Shown in pieces: positions 47,407 to 57,170 of a stretch of DNA of 64,000 nucleotides. The stretch comes from Halorhabdus utahensis DSM 12940 (lineage in GTDB: Archaea > Halobacteriota > Halobacteria > Halobacteriales > Haloarculaceae). The stretch covers positions 2,666,001 to 2,730,000 of the forward strand of contig NC_013158.1 of the NCBI RefSeq assembly GCF_000023945.1, read 5' to 3'. Numbering within the stretch: the first letter of the stretch is position 1; each line of letters starts with the position of its first letter. The position numbers and the translations under genes were made by a program. The notes beneath the pieces were generated by a model, which saw only the letters and a program-made list of their open reading frames with translations, was not told where the DNA came from and did no database searches.

Positions 47407-48781
47407 GATCGACCGGGAACCCGAACGGGAATGGCTCATCCCTCGGATCGAAGGCCCAGACCGGGAGACGCTCGTCGTCTACGGACGCCGTCGGGTCGGG
47501 AAGACGACACTGGTCACGGAGTCCCTGGCGACAGCCGAGGTAGAATCGGTCTACTATCTCTGTGATCGACGCGGGACATCGGTAAACGCACGGGCGTTCG
47601 GCGAACGGTGTGCGAAACACTTCGATGACGTCCCGCCGGCAGTCGATGGCTTCCTCGATGCCTTTCGATACGTGGCTGATCGTGCCGAGGGTCCGTTTGT
47701 CGTCGCCCTCGACGAGTTTTCGTACCTCGTCGAGGAGGACGAAACCGTCCCGTCAGTTTTCCAGACTATCGTCGACGAAGTGCTTGCTGGAACAGACGTC
47801 TCGCTCATCCTGCTTGGCTCGTCGATTTCGATGATGGAGGACGGTGTCCTGAGTTACGAAAGCCCACTGTACGGGCGGCGGACGGGGCAGTGGCGGATGG
47901 AGCCGATGACCGTCGGCGAAGCCGCTGCGTTCTTTCCGCAGTACGATCCCGTCGAGTTGATCGAGACCTATAGCGTTCTCGGAGGGATTCCGGCGTACCT
48001 CGAACAGTTCGATCCTGCCAGTGACCTCCAGGATAACATCGAACGGGAGATCCTTTCGAAAGGCGCGTTTCTGTACGATGAACCGGAGTTCCTCCTCCGG
48101 CAAGAACTCCGGGATCCGACGACGTACATGTCGATTCTCGAGGCGATCGCGGCAGGAGCGACTCGCGTCACTGAGATCGGAAACGAGATCGACCGCGACG
48201 CGAGTTCGCTTTCACGATATCTGGACAACCTCGTCGAGCTCGCGCTTGTCGAGCGGGAAACGCCGGTGACTGATCCTGACGGCCCTGGGGTATATCGACT
48301 CACCGATCATTTCGTCCGCTTCTGGTTCCGGTTCTGTCTGCCGAACCGATCACTACTCGAACAGGGTCGTTCGGAACCCGTCCGGGAATCTATCGAGGAG
48401 TCGTTCCCGAGTCACGTCAGCTGGACGTTCGAAGACGTCTGCCGACAGGCAGTTCGATCAGCCGCGTTTCCGGTCGACTGCTCGCGCGTCGGGCGCTGGT
48501 GGTACGACGATCAGGAAGTCGACGTGGTCGGGATCGACGAGGCGACGGAAACACTGCTGTTGGGGGAATGTAAGTGGACCGTTGAACCAGTCGGCCCTGG
48601 ATTGCTAGCGGACCTCGAGACGACCGAACCGTCCGTTAGATGGTGTGGTTCGGACCGATCAGTCGTTTACGCGCTGTTTTCGAAGAATGGATTCACCGGG
48701 GAGTTGCGGGAGATCGCACTCGACCGTGAAGATCTCATCCTTTGTACCCCGGCGGATGTGCTTGATTGTTTTGAAAGCTAA
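47405..48781 (+). CDS. Archaeal-type ATPase with C-terminal DUF234 nuclease-like domain
   Basis: 458 aa. Walker A YGRRRVGKTTLVTE at residue about 25, Walker B VVALDEFSYLVEED, a sensor LILLGSSISMMED and the REWL start motif typify the archaeal ATPase (PF01637) family. A winged helix (ATRVTEIGNEIDRDASSLSRYL) follows, and the C-terminal DUF234 part contains DDQEVDVVGIDE...LLGECKW, a PD-(D/E)xK-type nuclease signature (Asp, then Glu-x-Lys). Biological role unknown; a DNA-related or defence role is often suggested. A 34-bp palindrome overlaps its start. Its stop overlaps the convergent neighbour by 4 bp. Confidence 0.88.
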   Translation: MIDREPEREWLIPRIEGPDRETLVVYGRRRVGKTTLVTESLATAEVESVYYLCDRRGTSVNARAFGERCAKHFDDVPPAVDGFLDAFRYVADRAEGPFVVALDEFSYLVEEDETVPSVFQTIVDEVLAGTDVSLILLGSSISMMEDGVLSYESPLYGRRTGQWRMEPMTVGEAAAFFPQYDPVELIETYSVLGGIPAYLEQFDPASDLQDNIEREILSKGAFLYDEPEFLLRQELRDPTTYMSILEAIAAGATRVTEIGNEIDRDASSLSRYLDNLVELALVERETPVTDPDGPGVYRLTDHFVRFWFRFCLPNRSLLEQGRSEPVRESIEESFPSHVSWTFEDVCRQAVRSAAFPVDCSRVGRWWYDDQEVDVVGIDEATETLLLGECKWTVEPVGPGLLADLETTEPSVRWCGSDRSVVYALFSKNGFTGELREIALDREDLILCTPADVLDCFES

Positions 48782-49410
48782 TCGCCACTCGCGGGCGTTC
48801 CGACAGTCGCATCGGCCTCCGATCCGACGCCGAGCCATGCCGACGCGGGTTGGCCGAGCGGGACGTGAACCCCGGCGTTGTTCCCGAGGCTGTGGGCGAG
48901 CATGTACAGCCCCCACACGAACAGCCAGAGGAAGAGCGCGCCAGCGATTGCCCGCGGGAAGGCGAAGAGATCCGCGAGGCCGGCACTGACGAGCGTCAGC
49001 CCGCCGGTCGGACCGATGAGGAACTCGAACCACGGCTTGACGACCAGCGCGATCGACCACATCCCGAGGATAATCCCGAGGAAGATCGTCCACGCGCCGA
49101 AAAATGGGTTCAGCGAGCCGACCGGGCCGAGTGCATCGGCGACGAGCATCAGCCCCGGGCCCCACATGAACAACATCCCGAAGGCAGCCATCAGGGTGCC
49201 GCCGGTCGAGTCGCCCTTCCGCAACGAGATCAACCCGGCCGCGAACTGACAGATCCCGCCGACCAGACCGATCGAGGCGACCAGCAGTCCAACGTCGGTG
49301 CCCCACCAGCCAAGGAAGTCGCCGGCGAATACCAGGTTGATCCCCGCAAGCGGCGCGAATCCGAGCGCCCCCGGGTCGCCCCATTCACTCTGTGCGTCTG
49401 ATTGTGACAT
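48778..49410 (-). CDS. GPR1/FUN34/YaaH-like (acetate uptake family) membrane protein
   Basis: 210 aa, six hydrophobic segments. DPGALGFAPLAGINLVFAG stands where the family has NPxPLGLxxFGL, and CQFAAGLISLRKGDSTGGTLMAAFGMLFMW matches the QxxAGxxExxxGNTFGATAFxSYGxFW segment in spacing and most small residues. Family members take up acetate/succinate with protons. Divergence of the NPA motif leaves the substrate open. Transcribed on its own from the 229-bp gap shared with msrB. Confidence 0.75.
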   Translation of the reverse strand: MSQSDAQSEWGDPGALGFAPLAGINLVFAGDFLGWWGTDVGLLVASIGLVGGICQFAAGLISLRKGDSTGGTLMAAFGMLFMWGPGLMLVADALGPVGSLNPFFGAWTIFLGIILGMWSIALVVKPWFEFLIGPTGGLTLVSAGLADLFAFPRAIAGALFLWLFVWGLYMLAHSLGNNAGVHVPLGQPASAWLGVGSEADATVGTPASGD

Positions 49411-49639
49411 TTCTTGCCTCTACATTTCGTGGCCCCCACTATACAATTTTCGCTCCTCAGGGTCTGTGTGGACAATTATGGGGGATTCCGGGCGTCGGGA
49501 GCGTAGATCGGGTCGGGTGCGTATCCAGGGATCCATCTGGATCGGCAGTTGACGCGTCGAAGGGGCGGGATCCATCGGTAATGGCGGTACGGTTTCCCGT
49601 CTTCAGTGGGTCTTTACCCCCGGAGTGCGTGTTTTGGGT

Positions 49640-50053
49640 ATGGGCGACCCCAAATCCGACAGCGTTCCGGCGTCCGAGACGGAGTGGCGTGAGGTTTTGA
49701 CTGAAGAGGAGTACCACATTCTCCGCGAGCGTGGGACCGAACCCAAATTCAGTGGCGAGTACCTCGATGTCGACGACGACGGTGTCTTCCGATGTGCCGG
49801 CTGTGGCGCGGCGCTGTTCGATACGGACTCGCAGTTCGAGTCCGGCCACGGCTGGCCGAGTTTCACCGACGTCGTCGAGGACGGCAACGTCGAGACGGAA
49901 CTCGACACCCGCCACGGCCGCGAGCGGACCGAAGTGCTCTGTGCGGAGTGCGGCGGCCACCTGGGGCACGTCTTCGACGATGGACCGGAGCCGACGGGCA
50001 AGCGCTACTGTATCAACTCCGCGGCGCTGGATTTCGAGACCGACGACGAGTGA
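49640..50053 (+). CDS. msrB: Peptide-methionine (R)-S-oxide reductase
   Basis: 137 aa from the ATG at 49640 (an in-frame GTG at 49625 adds five residues). Two CxxC zinc pairs (CAGCGAALF, CAECGGHLGHVF), the FESGHGWPSF substrate motif and the catalytic Cys in RYCINSAAL identify MsrB. It reduces the R form of methionine sulfoxide in proteins. A Cys is found at the catalytic site, not selenocysteine. The next gene begins 46 bp later on the same strand. Confidence 0.95.
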   Translation: MGDPKSDSVPASETEWREVLTEEEYHILRERGTEPKFSGEYLDVDDDGVFRCAGCGAALFDTDSQFESGHGWPSFTDVVEDGNVETELDTRHGRERTEVLCAECGGHLGHVFDDGPEPTGKRYCINSAALDFETDDE

Positions 50054-50099
50054 GCGACCGGCCGGAGGTTTTTTGCACGTATTCGAAGTCAATGGGAGT

Positions 50100-50876
50100 G
50101 TGCCACGAGACGATACCGCGGAGGAACTGAACGAGAGTCCGTCGGGAGACGATACCGCGGAGGAACTGAACGAGAGTCCGTCGAGAGACGATACCGCGGA
50201 GGATCTGAACGAGAGTCCGTCACTGGACGATAGCGTAGAGAGATTGAATACGAGTCCGTCACGAGATGATAGTACGGAGGAGACGGACGGGTTGTTCGCC
50301 GAGGACTGGCTGGCTGATCTCCGTGACGTGCCGGTAATCCCCGGCGTCGTCGCCGGCGGAGTGGCATGGCTGTTGGGTTACCTTCTCATGGCCGCGCTAT
50401 TCTTCGTCGGCCCGGCCACGCTGAGCGCCGGGTCGACTGTCGAACGTCTCCGCGGGATCGGGGTGATCTTCTACAACGCACAGTTCGTCAACGGCGCTGA
50501 GACTCTCTCCGCAGAGGGTGTCCAGGAGACTGTCCGGTTCAATCTCATTCTGGAACAGACCGTCACTTCGGTCCCCGAACCGGTGTATTTCGCCATTCCC
50601 GTCGTCGCGATCCTCGCCGTCGGGGCCGCGGTCGGGTACGTCGCCCTTGAGCACAACGCCGAGTACGTTACGGTCCCGCTGGTCGGCATCGCAATGGTGG
50701 CCGGCTATCTCCCGCTCGCCGTGGCCGGGGCGTTCCTTGTGGAACTTCCCGTCGGGTGGGCCTTGGGGACGCTCGTCCTGGAACCGGATTTGCTGGAAGC
50801 AACCGCGTTCGGGTTTGCTTACCCCTTCGTTATCGGGTCCGTTGGTGCGCTCCTCGGCTACGCTCTAAAGCAGTGA
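50100..50876 (+). CDS. Membrane protein with N-terminal 13-residue tandem repeats
   Basis: 258 aa if it starts at the GTG at 50100, directly before the repeats; the frame stays open upstream through msrB but that part is a shadow. Residues about 3-62 are four and a half copies of RDDTAEELNESPS, acidic and probably disordered. Then DGLFAEDWLADL leads into five hydrophobic segments (from about residue 80). The membrane part has the layout of haloarchaeal proteins with an LFAEDWL-type N-terminal tag. Function unknown. The start codon is my best choice but is not certain. Confidence 0.7.
   Translation: MPRDDTAEELNESPSGDDTAEELNESPSRDDTAEDLNESPSLDDSVERLNTSPSRDDSTEETDGLFAEDWLADLRDVPVIPGVVAGGVAWLLGYLLMAALFFVGPATLSAGSTVERLRGIGVIFYNAQFVNGAETLSAEGVQETVRFNLILEQTVTSVPEPVYFAIPVVAILAVGAAVGYVALEHNAEYVTVPLVGIAMVAGYLPLAVAGAFLVELPVGWALGTLVLEPDLLEATAFGFAYPFVIGSVGALLGYALKQ
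50107..50285 (+). repeat. 39-bp tandem repeat, 4.6 copies, in frame
   Basis: Units begin at 50107, 50146, 50185, 50224 and 50263. The first three are nearly identical (GAGACGATACCGCGGAGGAA start); the fourth and fifth are more diverged. The unit is a multiple of three and encodes a 13-residue repeat, so copy-number change keeps the frame. Confidence 0.92.
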
Positions 50877-50892
50877 GTCGCACCGCGATTGG

Positions 50893-51600
50893 TTATTTCG
50901 GGAACGGGAACAGATCGGTCTTAATCTCGTCCCGTCGCCCATCGAGAATGTTAAACCGTTCGTTTCGACGCTGTTCCAACCAGTAGAGCAAGCGCTCGGC
51001 CCACTTGAGTTTCCGTCGCTTCTCTTTACTGAGCGAGTCGTCCTCGAAGTCCCACCCGGGGAAGACGAGTTCCTCGGCTCCCAGATGATCGGCCAGAAAC
51101 GCCGCCCGGTCACCGTCCGTGAACCCGCCGTAGTTCACCACCGATCCGGTCGGCGCGGCCTGGGTCGTCGGGACGACGCTCGATAGGTCCAACGCCGGCA
51201 CGGACTGCCGGAGTGTACTCACGTTGTCGCCGTGAGCGTGGACGGCCACCGGCACGCCCGCTTTGGTGAACTCCCGCACCGTCTCGGCGTGTTTGTCCAG
51301 ATCGGTCACCACGAAATCGAGCTCGAATCCGATCTCGCGGAGGCTGTCGGCGCCCGTCGAGGCGGCGACGATGCGGTCCGCCTCGCGAACCACGTCAGCG
51401 TCCTCAAGCAGTGACGGCCCGGCCCCCGCGACGGCGACGGTCTCGCCTCCGAAGGCGTCCGGCGCTGGTTCGTACGGCTCGACCGCTCGTCGCTCGTACA
51501 CTGACGCCAGCCAGTCGCGCGCCCGCTCGTCGCCCGCCCGGTCGTAGCCGAAGTCGTCGAGGATGGCCTCGTAGACCGGCTCCCAGGTGGCAAAGTCCAT
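50893..51600 (-). CDS. mptE: 6-hydroxymethyl-7,8-dihydropterin pyrophosphokinase, archaeal MptE type
   Basis: 235 aa from the ATG at 51600. DUF115/MptE signatures: VAVAGAGPSLLEDADVV, VAASTGADSLREIGF, DFVVTDLDKH and VPVAVHAHGDN, with an NYGGFTDGDRAAF segment and FPGWDFED near the end. It adds pyrophosphate to hydroxymethyl-dihydropterin, the step before dihydropteroate formation. Its start overlaps the folP stop by one base, so it follows folP in an operon for folate/pterin synthesis, which supports the assignment. Confidence 0.9.
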   Translation of the reverse strand: MDFATWEPVYEAILDDFGYDRAGDERARDWLASVYERRAVEPYEPAPDAFGGETVAVAGAGPSLLEDADVVREADRIVAASTGADSLREIGFELDFVVTDLDKHAETVREFTKAGVPVAVHAHGDNVSTLRQSVPALDLSSVVPTTQAAPTGSVVNYGGFTDGDRAAFLADHLGAEELVFPGWDFEDDSLSKEKRRKLKWAERLLYWLEQRRNERFNILDGRRDEIKTDLFPFPK

Positions 51601-52475
51601 CACTCGAACGCCTCGGGACCGACGCCCAACTCGTGGCCGATTATCGCCGCGTCTCGCGTCTCGGCCACGTCGTGGGCCCGGATCACGTCGGCACCGCGTT
51701 CGACAGCCAGCGCGGTCGCGGCGAGGCTGACCGGCAGCGCCTCCTCGGTCGACCGCCCGACGAATTCCCGGAGGAAGTTCTTGCGGTTGATCGAGACCAG
51801 CATCGGCCGACCGAGCTCGCGGAAGTCGCTCAGTCGGTGGAACGTCTCGCGATCGTCTTCGAGCGTCTGGGATTCGCTCCACCCCCCGAAGGCCGGGTCG
51901 ACGATCGTCTTCTCGGTGAACCCGCCCTGTTTGAGCGCCTCGTAGACCTGATCGACGTAGTCGGCATCGGCCGCCCACTCGGCATCGCAGCGTTCGGTCC
52001 AGTCCGTCTCGCCGACGGCTCCCGGCCGTTCGAGGTCCGGTGGGCTGGCCATCTTCACGACGGCGGCATCGTGGGATTCACAGACGGCGGGCATCTCCGG
52101 GTCGGCGAAGCCACAGACGTCGTTGACCATGTCGAAGCCACGCGAGAGGGCCTCGTCGGCGACCTCGCTGTAGCGGGTTTCGATCGAGAAGACGGCGTCA
52201 CCGTCGACGGCGTCGATGGTCTCGATCGCGGTGTCGAGGCGCTCGCGTTCCTCCTCGGCCGAGAGCACGTCGAGGCGCTTGTTGGCCGATTCGAGGCCGA
52301 CGTCGACGATGTCTGCGCCGGCGTCGATCATGTCCTCGACGTAAGCGGCCGCCTCGTCCGGGTCGGCGAAGACGCTCGGGTCGTACGGCGACTCCTGGCT
52401 GATGTTGAGCACGCCCATGATCCGGGGTGGGTGGTCGTCGCCGATCCCGAGCCCTGCGGCGTCCACGTTGTGCAT
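51600..52475 (-). CDS. folP: Dihydropteroate synthase
   Basis: 291 aa from the ATG at 52475; about 30 further in-frame residues upstream are possible but the family start is MGVLNISQESPYD shortly after. ADIVDVGLESANKR, VNDVCGFADPE, IVDPAFGGW and VSINRKNFLREF are the pterin-binding loops (the usual DxGxESTRPG is modified to DVGLESANKR). It condenses hydroxymethyl-dihydropterin pyrophosphate with p-aminobenzoate in folate synthesis, using the product of the overlapping mptE gene. Confidence 0.9.
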   Translation of the reverse strand: MHNVDAAGLGIGDDHPPRIMGVLNISQESPYDPSVFADPDEAAAYVEDMIDAGADIVDVGLESANKRLDVLSAEEERERLDTAIETIDAVDGDAVFSIETRYSEVADEALSRGFDMVNDVCGFADPEMPAVCESHDAAVVKMASPPDLERPGAVGETDWTERCDAEWAADADYVDQVYEALKQGGFTEKTIVDPAFGGWSESQTLEDDRETFHRLSDFRELGRPMLVSINRKNFLREFVGRSTEEALPVSLAATALAVERGADVIRAHDVAETRDAAIIGHELGVGPEAFE

Positions 52476-52590
52476 AGTGGGGGCGACGACCGGGACGGCC
52501 AAAAACGGTTGGTCCCCGGCGAAGGCGCTCGGCCGTATGGTCTCGTCGGATCCCATCGACATCACTCACTCAAAAATGCAATCAACTCTG

Positions 52591-52630
52591 TCATTATAAG
52601 AAGGAGCAATAACCAAAAATTATTTTTAAC
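52591..52630 (+). promoter_or_regulatory. AT-rich promoter region of the secreted giant
   Basis: TCATTATAAG at 52591-52600 and TATTTTTAAC at 52621-52630 are TATA-like candidates, 55 and 25 nt upstream of the ATG at 52653. The second gives leaderless spacing. A GGAG at 52603 is too far for a ribosome binding site. Confidence 0.4.
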
Positions 52631-52652
52631 TCAGTATGTAATTGCGGCAATT

Positions 52653-55600
52653 ATGTCTGCAAGTGGTGGGCGGCGGGGATTGTTCGCAGTGATCGCGTCG
52701 CTTCTCATGATCGTCTCGATGTTGCCGGTAGGGACCGTCTCTGCTGGGACAGTCACCGAAACCGCGGGGAACACAGCGTCGGCTGATACTGTCCCCGAGG
52801 TCTCCATGGACGGGCCGCCGGTGGTGTTGAAAGCCCAGGCCATGGAACGGATCGGGAACCTCTCGGCTCCCTCGAACCGTCTTGCATCCGCCAGGGATCG
52901 CGCCCGAGCACGCGTGAACGATTCCTTTGCGTATTACCAGGGGCCGAGACGCGTCAGCGACCAGCAACTTTTCGTTGACGACGCCGTCGCGCTACGGGCG
53001 CTGGCTGCCTTCGACGGGACGAATCAAAGCAAGCGAATCGGGCAGATCGTCGAGTTGGTAGCGCGAGCGGATAATCAGTCTGCCAGGCAAGTCATCCGTG
53101 ATGCTGAATCCGCATTCAAGGCGACTGAAGCGGACCTCGGCCCAGGAATGACACATAGTGCTGCGGCGCACATCGACAATGCTCGGCGACAACTCAACCG
53201 TGCCGAACGGATTCGTGACCGTGCAGCGGATAACTCGGGTGCCCAGTCCATCCGGACGACGGCACGTGCCGTCCGGACGTACGGCACGGCGCTCAACCAG
53301 GCACGGACTGCCTTGGGATTGATCGGTGGCGAGATTGGCCCGGAGGTGACGCTCACCCGACGGACGGATCCGGTCCGCAATGGAAGCGAACGAGCGCGCT
53401 ATACGCTTGTGGGACAGGTCTCGGATCCGACCGGGCTAGACGCGGTGAACGTCACTGCGACGATCAACGATGATCGGACAGTCGACCTTCCGCTTCGCCG
53501 TGGCTACGCCAACGCCACCTTCGCGAAAACGATCAATCTCACCGCCCGTGTGAATACGATCGAAATCTTGGCCGTCGAAAGTACCGACAACCAACAGTCG
53601 AACAACGGCAAGCAGAAATCCAAGCAGAAGGGCAAAAAGAAGGGCAAAAAGAAGGGCAACAACGGCAACGGTGGCCAGTCATCCGGGCAGAGCCAGGCGA
53701 GCACGGTCGTGCTTCGCCTGGACGGTGACGGCCTGCCCGATACCTACGAGAAGAAAGTGACGGGCACGGATCCGCTGGATCCCGATAGTGACGCGCTCTC
53801 GACTGACGTGAACGAGGCCGACAATGGCACGATCGACGGCCACGAGGATTTCGACGGCGATCGTCTGTCAACGATCCGAGAACGCGAACTTGGGACGGAT
53901 CCACTCGAGGCTGATACTGATGGTGATGGCCTCCCCGATGGCTACGAGCGTTTCGGGACCGGAACGGATCCACTCGATATTGACACGGACGGCGATGGCA
54001 CTTCCGATGGTGCGGAAGACCTTGACGGAGACGGGTTGACCAACACTGAAGAGTACGACGCTGAGACCTCACCACAGTACGCCGACATCGACGGTGACGG
54101 GTTGACCGATCCCCAGGAACTCGCCAACGGGACGGATCCGTGGCAGGCCGACACTGACGACGACGGCCTCGACGATGGCGTCGAACCGACCGACCCGTTC
54201 GGGACTGATCCACTGGACCCTGACACCGATGATGACGGTGTCGACGATGGCAACGAGACCTACACGACCATGGCGGGAAACGAAAGTCTGGGGGTCGATG
54301 TCGAGTTGACTGGTCAGGGGAACGCTGCAGCCGAAACGACAGTGCAGGAACCGTCCGATGCAATGTTCTCCAAGCGGTTTGGTCCGCCAAACGTCTCAGC
54401 ATCTTCGTACGTGTCCATCGAAACGCAAGCAGAGATCAATAACGCGACGGTGCAGATCGGCTATGACGGGCGTAACGTAACGAACGAATCGACACTCGGT
54501 GTCTACACGTTTAACGAAACGAGGAACACGTATCAACCACTCCCCAGTACCGTGGACCCCGCGAACGACACGGTGACGGCACGAACGGAGCATTTCTCGA
54601 AGTTCGTCGTCTTCAATCGGTCAGCGTGGCACGCATTTCTCGACCGCCGCGCGGGGTATCCGGATGAAGATCTTGAATTTGGCGTAATAAATGAGACTTT
54701 TGACGACCTCGATGAGTGGACCTGTTCGAATGTTCCACGAGGATCGGACGATTCCCACCTCGATACACCGACGAAAGGCTTCTGTAAAATCGAAGACGGC
54801 GCAGCGAAAGTCCAAGAGGAGACGAACCGAGCGAGGTTTCTCAATCGGACGGTTTCCTTACCCAGTTCGCGGGTTCTCGATGGTCGATCATTGCATCTAA
54901 AGAGTTCACTACAGGCACACGTCGATGCCCAGTGGTCAAACGCAGCAATCAATCTATATATTTCGCCAGTCAGCGAGACTGGTGCCGGGGCCAACTCCCA
55001 GCGGATTTTCACATTGAGTAACGACGGCAGCAACGAAGACGAAACGATCGCTGCCGCACCAACCATAGACATCAGCAAGTTCGCCGGCCAGCAAGTCCGT
55101 CTCTCAATCGAAGCAGACGGACGGTGGACTTACCAGAACCAGAATACGACGACGTGGATCAAAGCCGACTACATCAACATCAGTACGGCGAAGGCGGCGG
55201 ATGAAGACACTGACGGTGACGGAATCCCGGATAGCTTGGAGGAACGTGGCGTCCCACTCTCGAACGGGGAGCGTGTCGACCTCATCTGGCTTTCTAGCAA
55301 GAAAAATTCCACCGATGAACCGCTCGGCTACGATACGGACAACGACGGGCTTGCAGATGGCCAAGAAGTGTTGATCGACCAACCGGTGTACGCAGACACG
55401 AGCCATCGAGGAAAGACCTTCGTGGGCTACGAGTGGCGGAGCCATCCCAAGACAAAGTTTTCCGATGGGGATGGATTGACAGATGGGATCGAGTACAAGG
55501 GGTGGTCAATCGATACGATCAACAAGAGCGGTCAAGCATATCGCTGGGCGAACAGCACCGAGCAACCAGCGAATGGGACACTAGAAGTCTCCTCAGATCC

Positions 55601-57170
55601 CCAATCCAAGGATTCGGACGGTGATGGACTGACCGATTTCGAGGAGAAGAAATACACATATACGGATCCGCGGAGTTCTGTGACGTATTCACTCTCTCAA
55701 GAAAGAGCAGAATTACTTGATGATGTACGAATGCACCGGGATAAAGAGTTCTTGATGGATGTTCTAGGTGTCTCTCCCCAGTTGGCTCGCGGTCGGATCA
55801 CAGCGCAACCGGGTATCGTTGACGACGCCGGAACTGATTTCGACTTCGTCGTCGATGATTCGGTACCCTCGGGCATATCCAAACCGCAACGAATCCACCG
55901 TGTGACGCTCATCGGACTCGATGGCAAGAATCAGACGGATATTTGGATGTCGAACGAGGAAGAAATCAGCTGGACGGCACCTTCAGGATGGGACGCAGAA
56001 AAACCGCTTGACCCGTGGGATCCTGACACCGATGACGATGGCCTGACCGACGGTCAGGAAGTGCATGGCTGCTCCGTGGTCACTGGCGGGTGGAATGACC
56101 ATCAGTATACCTGGGATCGGATTTACAACCCGTCGAATCCAAGTGATCCTGACACGGACGACGACGGTTACTGGGACGGCTTCATTGGCGTCCACGGTGT
56201 CGGGTATTCGGACAAGGTGATTCTGTATCGGGAACACTTACACGATAGTGATTCAGGTGTCCCAGCACCGAGCGGGGTTCGCGGGGATGAAACGGTCCCT
56301 GAGCAGGCGTTACTGCACGAGGTATCCGGAGAGACGCCGGGCGCTAATATCTACGATAATGAGACTCGGTATCACTCGAAGGTTCACGTCGGTGAGTTGC
56401 ATTGGGGCACGTCGCCGACTGACGAACACAGCGAACCCGACACGTCCTGGACGATTGAAGTGGATTTCTACGATGGGATCCAACACGAGGCGATCAACAC
56501 GTCAACGTGGGAAAACGGTATTGAGCAGAACATGCAGTTGTACGGTCTGGACGTGGATCTGATCCGTGACGAAACGATAACCGACCAGATGTTTCGTAAC
56601 AGTACAGATGAGGAACGGAGAGGCATGCCAGATCAGGAACTAACCGATGGAATCTCATATACACTCCCGGAAGGGGGCAAGGAGTTAGAAACGACATACG
56701 GCAATTTCAGCAAATCACGACAGTATATCGACGAATGGCTTCTCGTTGGCCCGAATATACAAAACAAACTACAGCCACGTCCCTTTTACGGAGGGAACCC
56801 CATCGGACCGACGATGGCCGTACATGTGACAGATCTCCAATCACTCCGCTCTAATATTTCGGTGCCAGTCCAGCACTCACCCTATCAAGCCGAACTGGCC
56901 ATGCTGACGGCCGATACCACAATGCACGAAATCGCCCATACGTATTGTGTGGGTCTCGCCGACGATGAGGGTGTGGACATGAACAAGTGCCTGATGGAGA
57001 ATGAAACCTACAGTGGAAGCAACGCGGATGAAACGCCGGAATACATTTGGAATGAAAAGGAGCGATCGTTGATGAGTGCCATTTCCGAAGAGAAGTTTGG
57101 GCAACCGATGAACGGTGAATATTCGATCTTCAGCATTCAGGAGTTGCTAACGATCCATGAACCTGAATAA
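52653..57170 (+). CDS. Secreted 1505-aa protein: Ca-binding TSP3-like repeats, lectin-like domain, C-terminal metzincin-like protease
   Basis: The open frame runs far upstream through folP antisense, but the ATG at 52653 starts a clear Sec signal (hydrophobic core FAVIASLLMIVSML, then VGTVSAG). Order: helical region with Arg/Ala-rich coiled coil (about 50-225), beta domain, Lys/Gln/Gly-rich linker (about 310-350), TSP3-like DxDGDGLxDxxE repeats (about 355-540), a FNRSAW-ended beta domain, a lectin-like domain (about 675-845) and more DxDGDG repeats to about 1170. Then comes a C-terminal cassette with HEIAHTYCVG near 1425, a CLMENE segment, a Met-turn-like RSLMSAIS and a final FSIQELLTI. HExxH plus Met-turn indicates a zinc metalloprotease of metzincin style. 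Its C-terminus recurs in the downstream array. Confidence 0.85.
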   Translation: MSASGGRRGLFAVIASLLMIVSMLPVGTVSAGTVTETAGNTASADTVPEVSMDGPPVVLKAQAMERIGNLSAPSNRLASARDRARARVNDSFAYYQGPRRVSDQQLFVDDAVALRALAAFDGTNQSKRIGQIVELVARADNQSARQVIRDAESAFKATEADLGPGMTHSAAAHIDNARRQLNRAERIRDRAADNSGAQSIRTTARAVRTYGTALNQARTALGLIGGEIGPEVTLTRRTDPVRNGSERARYTLVGQVSDPTGLDAVNVTATINDDRTVDLPLRRGYANATFAKTINLTARVNTIEILAVESTDNQQSNNGKQKSKQKGKKKGKKKGNNGNGGQSSGQSQASTVVLRLDGDGLPDTYEKKVTGTDPLDPDSDALSTDVNEADNGTIDGHEDFDGDRLSTIRERELGTDPLEADTDGDGLPDGYERFGTGTDPLDIDTDGDGTSDGAEDLDGDGLTNTEEYDAETSPQYADIDGDGLTDPQELANGTDPWQADTDDDGLDDGVEPTDPFGTDPLDPDTDDDGVDDGNETYTTMAGNESLGVDVELTGQGNAAAETTVQEPSDAMFSKRFGPPNVSASSYVSIETQAEINNATVQIGYDGRNVTNESTLGVYTFNETRNTYQPLPSTVDPANDTVTARTEHFSKFVVFNRSAWHAFLDRRAGYPDEDLEFGVINETFDDLDEWTCSNVPRGSDDSHLDTPTKGFCKIEDGAAKVQEETNRARFLNRTVSLPSSRVLDGRSLHLKSSLQAHVDAQWSNAAINLYISPVSETGAGANSQRIFTLSNDGSNEDETIAAAPTIDISKFAGQQVRLSIEADGRWTYQNQNTTTWIKADYINISTAKAADEDTDGDGIPDSLEERGVPLSNGERVDLIWLSSKKNSTDEPLGYDTDNDGLADGQEVLIDQPVYADTSHRGKTFVGYEWRSHPKTKFSDGDGLTDGIEYKGWSIDTINKSGQAYRWANSTEQPANGTLEVSSDPQSKDSDGDGLTDFEEKKYTYTDPRSSVTYSLSQERAELLDDVRMHRDKEFLMDVLGVSPQLARGRITAQPGIVDDAGTDFDFVVDDSVPSGISKPQRIHRVTLIGLDGKNQTDIWMSNEEEISWTAPSGWDAEKPLDPWDPDTDDDGLTDGQEVHGCSVVTGGWNDHQYTWDRIYNPSNPSDPDTDDDGYWDGFIGVHGVGYSDKVILYREHLHDSDSGVPAPSGVRGDETVPEQALLHEVSGETPGANIYDNETRYHSKVHVGELHWGTSPTDEHSEPDTSWTIEVDFYDGIQHEAINTSTWENGIEQNMQLYGLDVDLIRDETITDQMFRNSTDEERRGMPDQELTDGISYTLPEGGKELETTYGNFSKSRQYIDEWLLVGPNIQNKLQPRPFYGGNPIGPTMAVHVTDLQSLRSNISVPVQHSPYQAELAMLTADTTMHEIAHTYCVGLADDEGVDMNKCLMENETYSGSNADETPEYIWNEKERSLMSAISEEKFGQPMNGEYSIFSIQELLTIHEPE

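Noticed and set aside
49731..50099. Extension of the repeat membrane protein through msrB
   Set aside because: The frame is open, but this part is a shadow of msrB with Arg/Ser/Thr bias; a GTG at 50100 directly precedes the repeats.
50107..50285. CRISPR array
   Set aside because: The 39-bp units are directly adjacent, without spacers, and are in frame inside a coding region.
51411..52652. Upstream extension of the 1505-aa secreted protein
   Set aside because: The frame is open but lies antisense to folP/mptE and is Arg/Ser-rich noise. A clear Sec signal peptide begins at 52653.
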